From Nocardia rosealba (lineage in GTDB: Bacteria > Actinomycetota > Actinomycetes > Mycobacteriales > Mycobacteriaceae): 64,000 bases of DNA. This document shows, piece by piece, positions 46,765 to 56,252 of the stretch (its first letter is position 1; each line of letters starts with the position of its first letter). Under the pieces are notes generated by a model. The model ran no database searches and was not told the origin of the DNA. It saw only the letters and a program-made list of their open reading frames with translations. Location of the stretch: contig NZ_JAIWNA010000002.1 of NCBI RefSeq assembly GCF_020216065.1, forward strand, positions 310,001 through 374,000. Reading direction: 5' to 3'. A program made the position numbers and the translations under genes.

Positions 46765-47616
46765 TCACACCACCTTCGCCGGGAAGAGGGCGTTGTAGAG
46801 CTGGGTGACGATGATGTTGGTGGCGAACAGCATCAGCGCCGAGGTGACCACCGCCGAGTTCACCGAGTTCGCGACCCCGCCGGGGCCGCCCTTGGTGTGC
46901 AGGCCGATATCGCAGGCGATGATCGCGGTGAGCGCACCGAAGATCGCCGCCTTGAACAGCGCGACCAGCAGGTCGTTGGCCACCGCGAACGAGGCGAACG
47001 AGCTGATGAACGAACCCGGTGTGCCGTGCTGGGCATACACATTGAACAGGTACGCGGTGGCGAAGCCGACGAAAACGATGAACCCGCACAGCAGCATGCT
47101 CACCACCACCGCGGCCACCAGGCGGGGTGCCACCAGCCTGCGCACCGGGTCGACACCCATCACCTTCATCGCGTCGATCTCCTCGCGGATCGTGCGCGAG
47201 CCGAGGTCGGCGCAGATGGCCGAACCGACCGCGCCCGCGATCATCAGCGAAGTCACCAGCGGTGCGCCCTGACGGATGATGCCGAGGCCGGCGACCGCGC
47301 CGATGAAGGTGGTCGCACCGACCTGGTTGACCAGCGCGCCAACCTGGATCGAGACGACCACGGCGACCGGGATGGCGACGAAGACGGTCGGCAGGGCCGA
47401 GACATTGGCCATGAAGGCGCACTGTTTCACGAACTCCTGGAACGGAAATCGTCGCCGCACCAGCGAAAGGAACAGTTGCACGATCGCGGACCTGCCGAGC
47501 AGGACCTGCCTGCCTAGGGTCTCGACCGATCGCTGGGGATGTCGTCGCCAGAGCCCGGTGGCACTGTCGATGATCCGTTCGACCTCGGACGGTTCGGTGG
47601 CCGGTTGTGACGTCAT
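46765..47616 (-). CDS. yrbEA: MlaE-family ABC permease YrbEA
   Basis: The 283-residue permease has the YrbE signature EEIDAMKVMGVDPVRRLVAPRLVAAVVVSMLL and GAPLVTSLMIAGAVGSAICADLGSRTI, with several membrane segments. It pairs with YrbEB to make the inner-membrane channel of the Mce importer. I chose the ATG at 47616, which overlaps the preceding small gene's stop by four bases; the frame extends further but without a good start. Confidence 0.94.
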   Translation of the reverse strand: MTSQPATEPSEVERIIDSATGLWRRHPQRSVETLGRQVLLGRSAIVQLFLSLVRRRFPFQEFVKQCAFMANVSALPTVFVAIPVAVVVSIQVGALVNQVGATTFIGAVAGLGIIRQGAPLVTSLMIAGAVGSAICADLGSRTIREEIDAMKVMGVDPVRRLVAPRLVAAVVVSMLLCGFIVFVGFATAYLFNVYAQHGTPGSFISSFASFAVANDLLVALFKAAIFGALTAIIACDIGLHTKGGPGGVANSVNSAVVTSALMLFATNIIVTQLYNALFPAKVV

Positions 47617-47810
47617 GCGGCACCGATCCTCGTGCTGAGCCAGTGGTCGAGCAGGACGACGAGTCCGGCGAGGGCGGCGAGGCCAAGCCCGAACGCGCAC
47701 AGAACAGCGATCCACATACCGAATCGGAGCACCGGATTCACCTCGGTGCGTCCGCCGAGGATCTTGACGATGGTCACCACCAGATCGATGACCCAGACCA
47801 GCGCCATCAT
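47613..47810 (-). CDS. Small membrane protein at the head of the mce operon (second)
   Basis: The 65-residue protein has two hydrophobic segments (MALVWVIDLVVTIVKIL and FGMWIAVLCAFGLGLAALAGLVVLL) and a short basic end. The ATG at 47810 shares one base with the stop of the preceding small gene, and its own stop overlaps the yrbEA start. It is therefore translated as part of the mce operon. It has no recognised family; a role as an accessory subunit of the permease is an inference from position only. Confidence 0.7.
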   Translation of the reverse strand: MMALVWVIDLVVTIVKILGGRTEVNPVLRFGMWIAVLCAFGLGLAALAGLVVLLDHWLSTRIGAA

Positions 47811-48034
47811 CAGGTCATCGTCACATTCGCGAAGGTGAGCACCGGCCAGCACACGATCGACCCGAGGAACGAGATCACCAGGTCCGCGCCGTGGAGATCG
47901 CGCAGGTGGTTCGTGTGGGTGAGGGTCCAGATCACCCCGACGAGACCGTAGGGGATCGCGAGAATGATCAGGGTTCCGAGAAATTCGGACACCTTCATCT
48001 CGTAGCTGAGAAATCTGTCCAGCCGTCGCAACAT
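47810..48034 (-). CDS. Small membrane protein at the head of the mce operon (first)
   Basis: The 74-residue protein starts MLRRLDRFLSYEMKVSEFLG and has two hydrophobic stretches, LGTLIILAIPYGLVGVIWTL and VISFLGSIVCWPVLTFAN. It is the first gene of the mce operon and is coupled to the next by a one-base overlap. Two tiny membrane proteins ahead of yrbEA are not part of the mce operons best known from M. tuberculosis. No family is recognised. Confidence 0.72.
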   Translation of the reverse strand: MLRRLDRFLSYEMKVSEFLGTLIILAIPYGLVGVIWTLTHTNHLRDLHGADLVISFLGSIVCWPVLTFANVTMT

Positions 48035-48392
48035 GGCGTGCCGCTGTTCCTTCCTGCAGGACCGTGGATCAGCGGGGGCCGGTGGGCGGCCGACGTCGCT
48101 GACGGTCGAGTGATGTTGCTTGGTGTTCGGTGGGGAGAAAGGAATCGGCTATTCGGGATCTTCCCCTGGATCATCGGATAGCGTTGGGATTACGGTGCTC
48201 GCCTACGGCTCCTGCACCGATTAAGTTACTACGCATTCATCGCGCTGTGACGAGAATTACGGGTAACATAGCGCAAGAATCGCCGATTGCCTATAGGTAG
48301 TCGACCAGGAGCTCATCTGGTTGTCGTCGGCGAGAATGGCTAGTAACTTATCGGTGATGTCGCCGCTGGGGTGGCTGTGCAGGAGGAACGCA
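48035..48392. promoter_or_regulatory. Divergent control region mce operon / thiolase with three 18-bp elements
   Basis: This gene-free stretch of 358 bases contains three copies of the shared element. TGAATGCGTAGTAACTTA is on the minus strand (48239-48222), AGAATTACGGGTAACATA is at 48253-48270, and AGAATGGCTAGTAACTTA is at 48333-48350. The minus-strand copy ends in TAACTT facing the mce operon; the two others face the thiolase gene. This implies coordinate control of lipid uptake and the thiolase. I find no other gene or RNA in the stretch. Confidence 0.72.
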
Positions 48393-49556
<1,164 letters not shown>

Positions 49557-49602
49557 CGCGCTCGCGCCTCGATTCCGTGATCAACCAGACCCTGGAGTAG
49601 TC

Positions 49603-50451
49603 ATGCGTCGTCGGACCGCAGCGGTACCAACATCGGAACCGTCGGGCGACCGGCGGCGTTATATGGCCGGTCCGGCGGCGCTTCTCGGCGGCCCCGCGAA
49701 TGTGATCATGCAGCTGAGCTGGGCGCCGGTCGGTCGCGGTGTCGTGGAAAGCACCGTGACCAGTGGACGTTTCGATCTGCGTCCACGGAAGCGGGGACGA
49801 ACCACGTTGACGTACCTGGCGGTCGCGATGCTCGGCACCGAGGAAGATCGGGTCGCCTTCCGTGCGGCCGTGAACACCGCGCACCGGCAGGTGCGATCCC
49901 GGCCCGACAGCCCGGTGCGCTACAACGCCTTCGATCCGCGGCTGCAACTGTGGGTGGCGGCCTGCCTCTACCGTGGCACCCTCGATTCGGTGACCTTGCT
50001 GTTCGGTGCGCTGGACGAGGAGTCGGCGGACGAGTTGTACTCGGAATCGGCGAGATTCGGGACAACGCTGCAGGTGCCCCAGGAACTCTGGCCCGCGGAT
50101 CGTTCCGCTTTCACCGACTATTGGGAGTCCATGCTCCCCGGCCTCTCCTTGGACGACGAGGTACGGGAATATCTGGTGAGCCAGGTGGTCGACATGGGCC
50201 CCTACCGGCCGTGGGAGCGACTCCTGTTCCGCCGGGTGAACAGGTTTTTCACCACCGGCTTTCTGCCGCAACACTTTCGAGATGAACTCGGGTTGCCGTG
50301 GAGTGGTCGCAAGCAGCGCGCGTTCGAGGTCACGATGCGGGCGATCGGCCGCGTGCTGTCGGTGGTCCCCGAGTCCTGGCGGCTGTACCCCTTCGAGACG
50401 TATCTACACGACATGCGCCGCCGACAGGCGCACGGTATGCCGTTGGTGTGA
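49603..50451 (+). CDS. DUF2236 (MpaB/Lcp-fold) oxygenase-like protein
   Basis: The 282-residue protein matches the DUF2236 domain, a haem-binding all-helical fold shared by latex-clearing protein Lcp and fungal MpaB. TLTYLAVAMLGTEEDRVAFRAAVNTAHRQVRSRP and YNAFDPRLQLWVAACLYRG, with conserved Arg/His/Tyr, are characteristic. Substrates in this branch are unknown; oxidative cleavage of a lipid or terpenoid chain is a reasonable guess. The start ATG follows GGAGTAG. It is downstream of the thiolase and is a close paralogue of the gene at 55223. Confidence 0.82.
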   Translation: MRRRTAAVPTSEPSGDRRRYMAGPAALLGGPANVIMQLSWAPVGRGVVESTVTSGRFDLRPRKRGRTTLTYLAVAMLGTEEDRVAFRAAVNTAHRQVRSRPDSPVRYNAFDPRLQLWVAACLYRGTLDSVTLLFGALDEESADELYSESARFGTTLQVPQELWPADRSAFTDYWESMLPGLSLDDEVREYLVSQVVDMGPYRPWERLLFRRVNRFFTTGFLPQHFRDELGLPWSGRKQRAFEVTMRAIGRVLSVVPESWRLYPFETYLHDMRRRQAHGMPLV

Positions 50452-50476
50452 CGGCCTGCCGCGGATCCGTGGACTG

Positions 50477-51217
50477 CTATCGAGCGACCGGCAGACAGCG
50501 AACCGCAGGAGGCGCCAGATGGCCCGCGCCACGCAGCGTCGTGGCGTAGGCGCGGAGGGCGAGGCGGTCCTTGCGGGTCACCGTGAGACCGAGCAGTCGC
50601 GCGGCCTGATCGTGCAGCAGCGCGGGGATCGCGGCGCTCGGCGTGAACCGCGGCAGCCAGGCGTCGGGCCGGAGTGCCTGCGGCGCAAGGGTATCGGTGG
50701 CTGCGGTTACCTGCAACATCGTCGAACAAGCCTGATCGAAGTACGTGCGGAAGTCGGCCCAGGTGGTCGGCATGGGGCGGGTCGACAGCTCGTATCGCCG
50801 GTACCACTCGCAACATTCGGCGTAGAGCCGTTCGTGCTCGTCGGCCGACATCGGGCGGATGAACGTGTCGACGGCGGTGAACAGAGTCTCCACGTAGGTG
50901 GCGTGCTGGAAGTGGAAGACCTCGGGATGCAACGCGTGGTATCGGTGCCCGAGGCTGTCACGACCTTTGACGTGTTCGTGCGCGGCGCGGATCACGAAGC
51001 GGGCGTCCGCACCGGTGTAGGCCAGCCGGATCATCTGTGAGACGGAACGTTGCTTGTGCCACCACAGCCGGTAGGACACATGATCGACGAGGCCGGCCGC
51101 GATCGCCGGATGCAGAACCTGCAGGGTGACCGCCCGGGGCAGGGCGAGTGCGAAACGCCGATCGCCCAGATAGCGAAGCAACAGCGAATCTGTCGAGGCG
51201 AGCTGCCGCGACATCAT
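50477..51217 (-). CDS. DUF2236 oxygenase-like protein (second paralogue)
   Basis: The 246-residue protein has the same DUF2236 fold but is divergent from the other two: LPRAVTLQVLHPAIAAGLVDHVSYRLWWHKQRSVSQMIRLAYTGADA, KGRDSLGHRYHALHPEVFHFQHATYVETLF and AECCEWYRRYELS. The HP and RYHAL/HATY features match typical haem-pocket residues of the family. The ATG overlaps the stop of the DJ-1/PfpI gene by four bases, so it is the last gene of the ligase-PucR-PfpI-DUF2236 operon. Confidence 0.82.
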   Translation of the reverse strand: MMSRQLASTDSLLLRYLGDRRFALALPRAVTLQVLHPAIAAGLVDHVSYRLWWHKQRSVSQMIRLAYTGADARFVIRAAHEHVKGRDSLGHRYHALHPEVFHFQHATYVETLFTAVDTFIRPMSADEHERLYAECCEWYRRYELSTRPMPTTWADFRTYFDQACSTMLQVTAATDTLAPQALRPDAWLPRFTPSAAIPALLHDQAARLLGLTVTRKDRLALRAYATTLRGAGHLAPPAVRCLPVAR

Positions 51218-52017
51218 CGACCACCGTCGGCCGGTAGCTCGGATGTGCTGCGCGGGAGGTCGTGCACCGCGGGCTCGGCCTTCGCGGTGGTGCCGCGCCG
51301 GATCCTGCGTATCGCCGTGCGCCACAACAGTAACGGCATCGAGCCGGCGATCTGGGGTGCCATCCCGGAGCTCAGGCCGAGCCGCCATTGATCGCCGAGG
51401 GCCGCGCGACGGATCGATGCCGATGTTTCGGTCGGTCGTGGCATGTCGAAGGGCGGTGCGGGGTCGTACTCGATGTCCAGCTGAATGATCCGGGCCCGCT
51501 CGGTGCCGCATATTCTGCCGACCAGCCAGAGCGCCAGATCGATCCCCGCGGAAACGCCTGCGGCGGTGGCGATTCGGTCGGTGTGGACGAATCGTTCCCC
51601 GGGTTGGGGGTCGGCACCGAGTGTGGCGAGGGCTCGCTGAGCCGCCCAGTGGGTGGTGGCAGGTCGGCCGTCGAGCAGGCCCGCGGCGGCGAGGATCAGC
51701 GCGCCGGTGCAGACCGACGTCGTCCAGGTCGATGTCTCGTGGACTCGGCGAAGCCAGGCCAGCACTTGTTGGTCCGTCGCGACCACCGTGGCGGCGGGGC
51801 CGCCGGGCACGACGACGATGTCGGGATGCACCGTCTCGTCGAGCGTGTGGGTCGCGCCGAGCAGGAGGCTGCCGCTGTCGGTGACGATCGGACCGACCTC
51901 ATGCCAGACGAATCGGATGTTCGTCGCCGGCATGAACCGGAGGACCTCGTACGGGCCTATCGCGTCCAGTGCGGTCATGCCCGGGTAGATCAGCACGGCG
52001 ATTTGCATGTGGTTCAC
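51214..52017 (-). CDS. DJ-1/PfpI family protein (isonitrile-hydratase-like)
   Basis: The 267-residue protein has the glutamine-amidotransferase-like fold with nucleophile elbow SVCTGALILAAAGLLDGRPATTHW, where Cys and a following His are the active pair. The start QIAVLIYPGMTALDAIGPYEVLRFMP and DIVVVPGGPAA are typical of InhA isonitrile hydratases and the N-terminal half of GlxA-type regulators. No AraC DNA-binding domain is present. The C-terminal 60 residues (basic, Arg-rich) are not recognised. The GTG start overlaps the PucR gene stop (GTGA). Confidence 0.85.
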   Translation of the reverse strand: MNHMQIAVLIYPGMTALDAIGPYEVLRFMPATNIRFVWHEVGPIVTDSGSLLLGATHTLDETVHPDIVVVPGGPAATVVATDQQVLAWLRRVHETSTWTTSVCTGALILAAAGLLDGRPATTHWAAQRALATLGADPQPGERFVHTDRIATAAGVSAGIDLALWLVGRICGTERARIIQLDIEYDPAPPFDMPRPTETSASIRRAALGDQWRLGLSSGMAPQIAGSMPLLLWRTAIRRIRRGTTAKAEPAVHDLPRSTSELPADGGR

Positions 52018-53309
52018 AACCGTTTGTCGGCGTGGAACGCGCGGGCGACCATGGCCGACTTCAGCTGCCAGAGTCCGGTGGCGCCGGTCGCATCGATCCC
52101 GGTCAGGGCCGCGATCCGGCCGAGCCGGTAGATGATGGTGTTGGTGTGCACGTGCAGCTGCCGCGCGGTGCGCTGGCGATTCATATTGTTGGCGACGAGC
52201 ACCCGGACGGTCTTGGACAATGCGGGATGATCGTCGAGCGGTGCGAGCAATTCGCCGAGTTCGGCCAGGCCGGGTCCGGGCCGGGTGAGCTGGTATTCGA
52301 GCGCGAGGTCTTCGAATCGGTAGAGCGCAGGTGGATAGCGGAGTCGGCCCGCGATGTCGAGAAGTTCGTGTGCGAGCTGTGCCGCGTCGGGAATGTCGGC
52401 GGTCCCGCTGACGACCACGGCCGCGGTGATCTTGGCGCGCGCAGCGGTCGAGAGTGTTTCGACGAGGCTGTCGAATCGGACATCATCGGTGTCGTCACCG
52501 GGGATCAGGATGGTGCCGCCGTCGGACGACAGCATCGCGAGAGCGGTGTCGATGTGGCGCTCCAGTGCCTTGTGGACGCGGTGGAGTCGTCGCCGTGCCG
52601 TGTCGCCGGTCTGCCACTGCTCCGGGGATCTGCGGGGAATCGACACGGCGAGCACCCGATAACCGTCCGCGATGTGCACGCCCGACTCCCGGGCCATCGT
52701 CGTCGTCGCGCGGCCGGCCAGCAGCGCCGAGGTGACGGTGCGCATCGCGGTGTGGTGTTCGCCTGCGACCACGCGGTATTCGCGCAAGTACGCGCTGATC
52801 ATCGTGGTGGACAGGAGATTCGACAGTCGTACGGATGCTCGCAGCCCCTGGGCGAGCGTGTCGTCGTCATCACCGTTGCGGGGCGAGAACACCGTGTCCA
52901 CGCTCGCCCACAGCGCCTCGTGGAAGGCACGGAGGATGTCCTCGATCGACAGCCCTTCCCTGGCCCAGACGGCCGCGGCGGTCGTGAGCCAGTCGAGTTC
53001 GCCCGCGACATCCTCGTCGTCGACGATGCCCCGGCCGATGCGCGCACACATGCCGGTGGCCGCGGTGATCTCGTCCGAGATCGCATCACCGAGCAGCGCA
53101 CGGCGCCTGGCGAGGTCGCGGACGAAGTAGCTGACGACCCGTCCGGTCATGACGGCGACATCGGGCTGCGCACACCGCAGTGGTCGGTCGGCCAGGTCGA
53201 GCGGCATCGCCGGATCCTCCTCGATGGCGCCACCCGCGGCGCCGTGGGTGCGGCCGAGTGCTGAAGCCGGCCTGAGCGGTGGTGCCGTCTGTGGTTCTCG
53301 GATCGTCAT
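52014..53309 (-). CDS. PucR/CdaR-family transcriptional regulator
   Basis: The 431-residue protein has an N-terminal RsbT-like helical domain (EITAATGMCARIGRGIVDDEDVAGELDWLTTAAAVWAREGLSIEDILRAFHEALWASVDTVFSP), a middle GGDEF-like fold region, and a C-terminal PucR helix-turn-helix: LVANNMNRQRTARQLHVHTNTIIYRLGRIAALTGID. Such proteins are activators responding to small catabolic ligands. It is encoded between the FadD-type ligase and the PfpI gene with four-base overlaps on both sides, so it probably controls this operon or the lipid genes around it. Confidence 0.87.
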   Translation of the reverse strand: MTIREPQTAPPLRPASALGRTHGAAGGAIEEDPAMPLDLADRPLRCAQPDVAVMTGRVVSYFVRDLARRRALLGDAISDEITAATGMCARIGRGIVDDEDVAGELDWLTTAAAVWAREGLSIEDILRAFHEALWASVDTVFSPRNGDDDDTLAQGLRASVRLSNLLSTTMISAYLREYRVVAGEHHTAMRTVTSALLAGRATTTMARESGVHIADGYRVLAVSIPRRSPEQWQTGDTARRRLHRVHKALERHIDTALAMLSSDGGTILIPGDDTDDVRFDSLVETLSTAARAKITAAVVVSGTADIPDAAQLAHELLDIAGRLRYPPALYRFEDLALEYQLTRPGPGLAELGELLAPLDDHPALSKTVRVLVANNMNRQRTARQLHVHTNTIIYRLGRIAALTGIDATGATGLWQLKSAMVARAFHADKRL

Positions 53310-54952
53310 GGTGTGTCCACGGCTTCCAGTCGGTGTCGCAGGACTTTGCCGGTGGCATTGCGCGGCAGGGCGTCGACGAACCGCACCTCGCGGGGAACCT
53401 TGTGTCGCGCAAGGGTTGTGCGCACGTACTCCTTCACCTCGCGCTCGGTGCACGCGGCGCCCGGGGCACGCACCACATAGGCTCGCAGGCCCTGCCCGAA
53501 ATCGCGGTCGGCGACGCCGACGACGGCCGCCTCGAGGATGTCGGGCCGGTCGACGAGCAGGTTCTCGACCTCGAGCGGGTAGACGTTCTCCCCGCCGGAG
53601 ACGATCATGTCGTCGTCACGTCCGTCGATGAACAACCTGCCCTCGGCGTCGACATGGCCGAGATCGCCGCTCGAGCACAGCCCGTCGATCATCTCCTTGC
53701 CGGTGCCGTCGGTGTAGCCGCTGAAGCTGAGGCCGCTGGTGACGAACACGGTCCCGACCACGCCCGGCGTGGTGATCCGGCGACGTTGCTCGTCGTAGAT
53801 CGCGACCCGGCAGCCCACGGGCGGGCGCCCGACCGTGCCCGGCGCCTCGCGCAGATCCTGCGGTGTCGCGACGGCGGCCACGGCGACCTCGGTGGAGGCG
53901 TAGAGGTTGTAGAGCACCTCGCCGAAATGCTGTGCGGTGCGCCGGCTCAGGTCCGGTGCCAGTGCCGATCCTGCCGAGAAGATCACCGTCAACGCGGAGG
54001 TGTCGTATTCGGCCAGCACCTCTTCGCCCAGATCGACGATGCGCTGCAGCATGGTCGGAACCAGGACGAGCGCGCTCGCGCGGTGGCGGGCGACGGCGGC
54101 AAGGGTGTTGCGCGGATCGAACCGGTCCGGCAACAGCACCACCGCGTTGCCGAGCGCCCAGCCCAGGATCAGCTGCGACAGGCCGGTGCCGTGGAACAGG
54201 GGTGCGGCGAGCACGATGGTGCTCGCCTTGGGTAGCGGTATGCGATCCAGGAACTGTGCCGACTGCAACGGCGAAACCTTGCCGCGCGGAGCACCTTTCG
54301 GTGTTCCGGTGGTGCCACTGGTGAGCACGACGATGCCACCGGTCGAGGCAGGCGCGGGCAGTGGAACGCCGGAGTGCCACGCCGCGACGGCATGGATCGT
54401 CGGCCGCCCCGGCCGATTGGTGTCGCCCGCACGCGTGAGGATGATCGGCACCTCGCGCGCGAGATCGTCGAACAGGTCGGCGAACTCGGCGTCGACGAGC
54501 AACATCTCGATCCGCTCGCGCTCCACGACCGTGCGCAGTTGCGGGCCTGCCATGCCGGTGTTGAGCAGGACGATGCGTGCGCCGAGCTTGCCCGCTGCCA
54601 GCAGCGACAGAATGAAGCCGCGGTGGTCGCGGCACAACGCGCCGACCACTGTCTCGGCCGTGACCCCTTGCGCGGCCAGGCCGTTGGCGAGGCGGTTGGA
54701 GGCGTGATCGAGCTGTTCGAAGGTGATCGGTCCGCGGTCGTCGATCAGTGCGGTGGCCGAACTCGCGACGCGGGTGGCGTGCGCCAGCGTGGTCACGGCC
54801 GGACCGAGAGCGGCGGCGTCACGGGCCGTCCGTAAGAGCTCGATCGGGTGCCGGAGTTCGATCGCGCCGCGTCGGTGCAGGACAGCGGCGGCGGCCAGGG
54901 AGTCGGCAACGGCGCGGACGACCTCGGTCGGTGCGAAGGAGACGGACGGCAC
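53306..54952 (-). CDS. Acyl-CoA ligase of the FadD2/FadD12 type
   Basis: The 548-residue AMP-forming ligase has the P-loop VLTSGTTGTPKGAPRG, the FadD2/FadD12-like N-terminal half (ALCRDHRGFILSLLAAGKLGARIVLLNTGMAGPQL), FSAGSALAPDL, and C-terminal FIDGRDDDMIVSGGENVYPLEVENLL with NATGKVLRHRL. It activates a fatty or lipid acid to its CoA ester. I chose the GTG at 54952 because GGAGGTATCC precedes it; the longer frame from 55108 would run through an 18-bp operator copy. It leads the minus-strand operon with PucR, PfpI and DUF2236. Confidence 0.88.
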   Translation of the reverse strand: MPSVSFAPTEVVRAVADSLAAAAVLHRRGAIELRHPIELLRTARDAAALGPAVTTLAHATRVASSATALIDDRGPITFEQLDHASNRLANGLAAQGVTAETVVGALCRDHRGFILSLLAAGKLGARIVLLNTGMAGPQLRTVVERERIEMLLVDAEFADLFDDLAREVPIILTRAGDTNRPGRPTIHAVAAWHSGVPLPAPASTGGIVVLTSGTTGTPKGAPRGKVSPLQSAQFLDRIPLPKASTIVLAAPLFHGTGLSQLILGWALGNAVVLLPDRFDPRNTLAAVARHRASALVLVPTMLQRIVDLGEEVLAEYDTSALTVIFSAGSALAPDLSRRTAQHFGEVLYNLYASTEVAVAAVATPQDLREAPGTVGRPPVGCRVAIYDEQRRRITTPGVVGTVFVTSGLSFSGYTDGTGKEMIDGLCSSGDLGHVDAEGRLFIDGRDDDMIVSGGENVYPLEVENLLVDRPDILEAAVVGVADRDFGQGLRAYVVRAPGAACTEREVKEYVRTTLARHKVPREVRFVDALPRNATGKVLRHRLEAVDTP

Positions 54953-55028
54953 GGATACCTCCGAGGGTCGGTCGTCGGCAAGGAGCTGCCGCCGGCTAGG
55001 CGGAATGGAGGCCAGCCTAGCAGTCGCG

Positions 55029-55143
55029 AGAATTGCGGGTAACTTATTCGCGGAAATCGCGAGACTGCCCGACATGGCGCAATGAGAGTCCGGCCGGGTT
55101 CGACGCAAACTGGCCCGAAGACGTAAGAATTGTCAGTAACATA
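55029..55143. promoter_or_regulatory. Two copies of the shared 18-bp element, ligase / DUF2236 region
   Basis: AGAATTGCGGGTAACTTA (55029-55046) and AGAATTGTCAGTAACATA (55126-55143) lie between the minus-strand acyl-CoA ligase operon and the plus-strand DUF2236 gene. Each ends in a TAnnnT hexamer usable as a rightward -10. The two are 97 bases apart. They match the copies at 32862-32900 and 48222-48350. Confidence 0.72.
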
Positions 55144-55222
55144 AGCTCGACGTCGAGGCGTGCTCGGCGGTGATCCGCGCTCGCGAGATTCCGGGGCGAG
55201 ACGCCTCTGGGAAAGGATGACG

Positions 55223-56227
55223 ATGACCACGGCAACGAAGCCCGGCGAACCCGACTACTCGGACCCGAACAGCGAGGGATATGTCGACGAGAGTCCGGGC
55301 GGGCACTGGCGACCCACCGCCGGACCGGCCACGGGATCGGGACTCGCGCCGGTTCCCCGCGAGCTGACCCTCGACCGGGTACGCATCCACATCCCCGACA
55401 CCTACCGATCACCGCGCAAGCGGCCCGCCCGGCTGGCCGACGCCCTGGACTTCTGGATGTTCGCCGGTGCGGCCGCGAACGTGGCGATGCAGTTCGCCCA
55501 TCAGGGTGTGGCCGCAGGTGTCATGGAAAGCCAGGTGGAATCCGGTGCCCTCATGGTGCACCCGTGGAAGCGGCTGCGCACCACCTCCGCCTACCTGGCG
55601 GTGGCCATCCTCGGCACCGACGAGGACAAGAAGGCGATGCGCGAGGCGGTGAACGTCGCGCATCGGCAGGTCAGGTCCCGGCCTGAATCCAAGGTGAAGT
55701 ACAACGCCTTCGACCGCAATCTGCAGCTCTACGTCGCCGCCGCCATCTACATCGGCTTCGAGGACACCCACCAGTTGCTGTGCGGCAAGATGACCGAGGA
55801 AGAGCTGGAAGCGTTCTATCAAGGCGCCGACACCTTCGGCACGACCCTGCAGGTCCACCCCGACATGTGGCCCAAGACCCGCGCCGACTTCGACGAGTAC
55901 TGGCTCGAGGCGTGCGAGCAGGTGGTCTGCGACGACGAATTCCGTGCCTACATCGACGATCTCGTGCACCTGCGGATGATCCACTGGTCGCTGCGGCTGC
56001 TGTTCGGCGGCCTCCTGGAGTTTCTGACCTCCGGATTCCTGCCACCGCACTTCCGCGAGCAGATGGGGATCGAATGGAGCGAATCCGACCAGCGCCGGTT
56101 CGAGAACCTCTTCCTGTTCGTCGGGTTCGTCAACCGGTTCATCCCGAAATTCATCCGGTTCGCCGGTACCCACTCGATGATGCGTGACGTGCGGCGCCGC
56201 ATCCGCAAGCAGAAACCGCTCATCTGA
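55223..56227 (+). CDS. DUF2236 oxygenase-like protein (third paralogue)
   Basis: The 334-residue protein is closely related to the one at 49603: TSAYLAVAILGTDEDKKAMREAVNVAHRQVRSRPESKVKYNAFDRNLQLYVAAAIYIG and LEFLTSGFLPPHFREQMGI align almost residue for residue. An N-terminal 85-residue extension includes RELTLDRVRIHIPDTYRSPRKRPARLADALDF. It shares the 18-bp element in its promoter with the acyl-CoA ligase. Of two ATGs six bases apart, I prefer 55223 because GAAAGGA is then well spaced. Confidence 0.85.
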   Translation: MTTATKPGEPDYSDPNSEGYVDESPGGHWRPTAGPATGSGLAPVPRELTLDRVRIHIPDTYRSPRKRPARLADALDFWMFAGAAANVAMQFAHQGVAAGVMESQVESGALMVHPWKRLRTTSAYLAVAILGTDEDKKAMREAVNVAHRQVRSRPESKVKYNAFDRNLQLYVAAAIYIGFEDTHQLLCGKMTEEELEAFYQGADTFGTTLQVHPDMWPKTRADFDEYWLEACEQVVCDDEFRAYIDDLVHLRMIHWSLRLLFGGLLEFLTSGFLPPHFREQMGIEWSESDQRRFENLFLFVGFVNRFIPKFIRFAGTHSMMRDVRRRIRKQKPLI

Positions 56228-56252
56228 GGCGGGCCGCACGTCGTCGCATCGG

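Noticed and set aside
48274..48291. AGAATCGCCGATTGCC-like sequence as an eighth copy of the shared element
   Set aside because: It shares AGAAT but lacks the TAAC core, so I left it out of the motif set.
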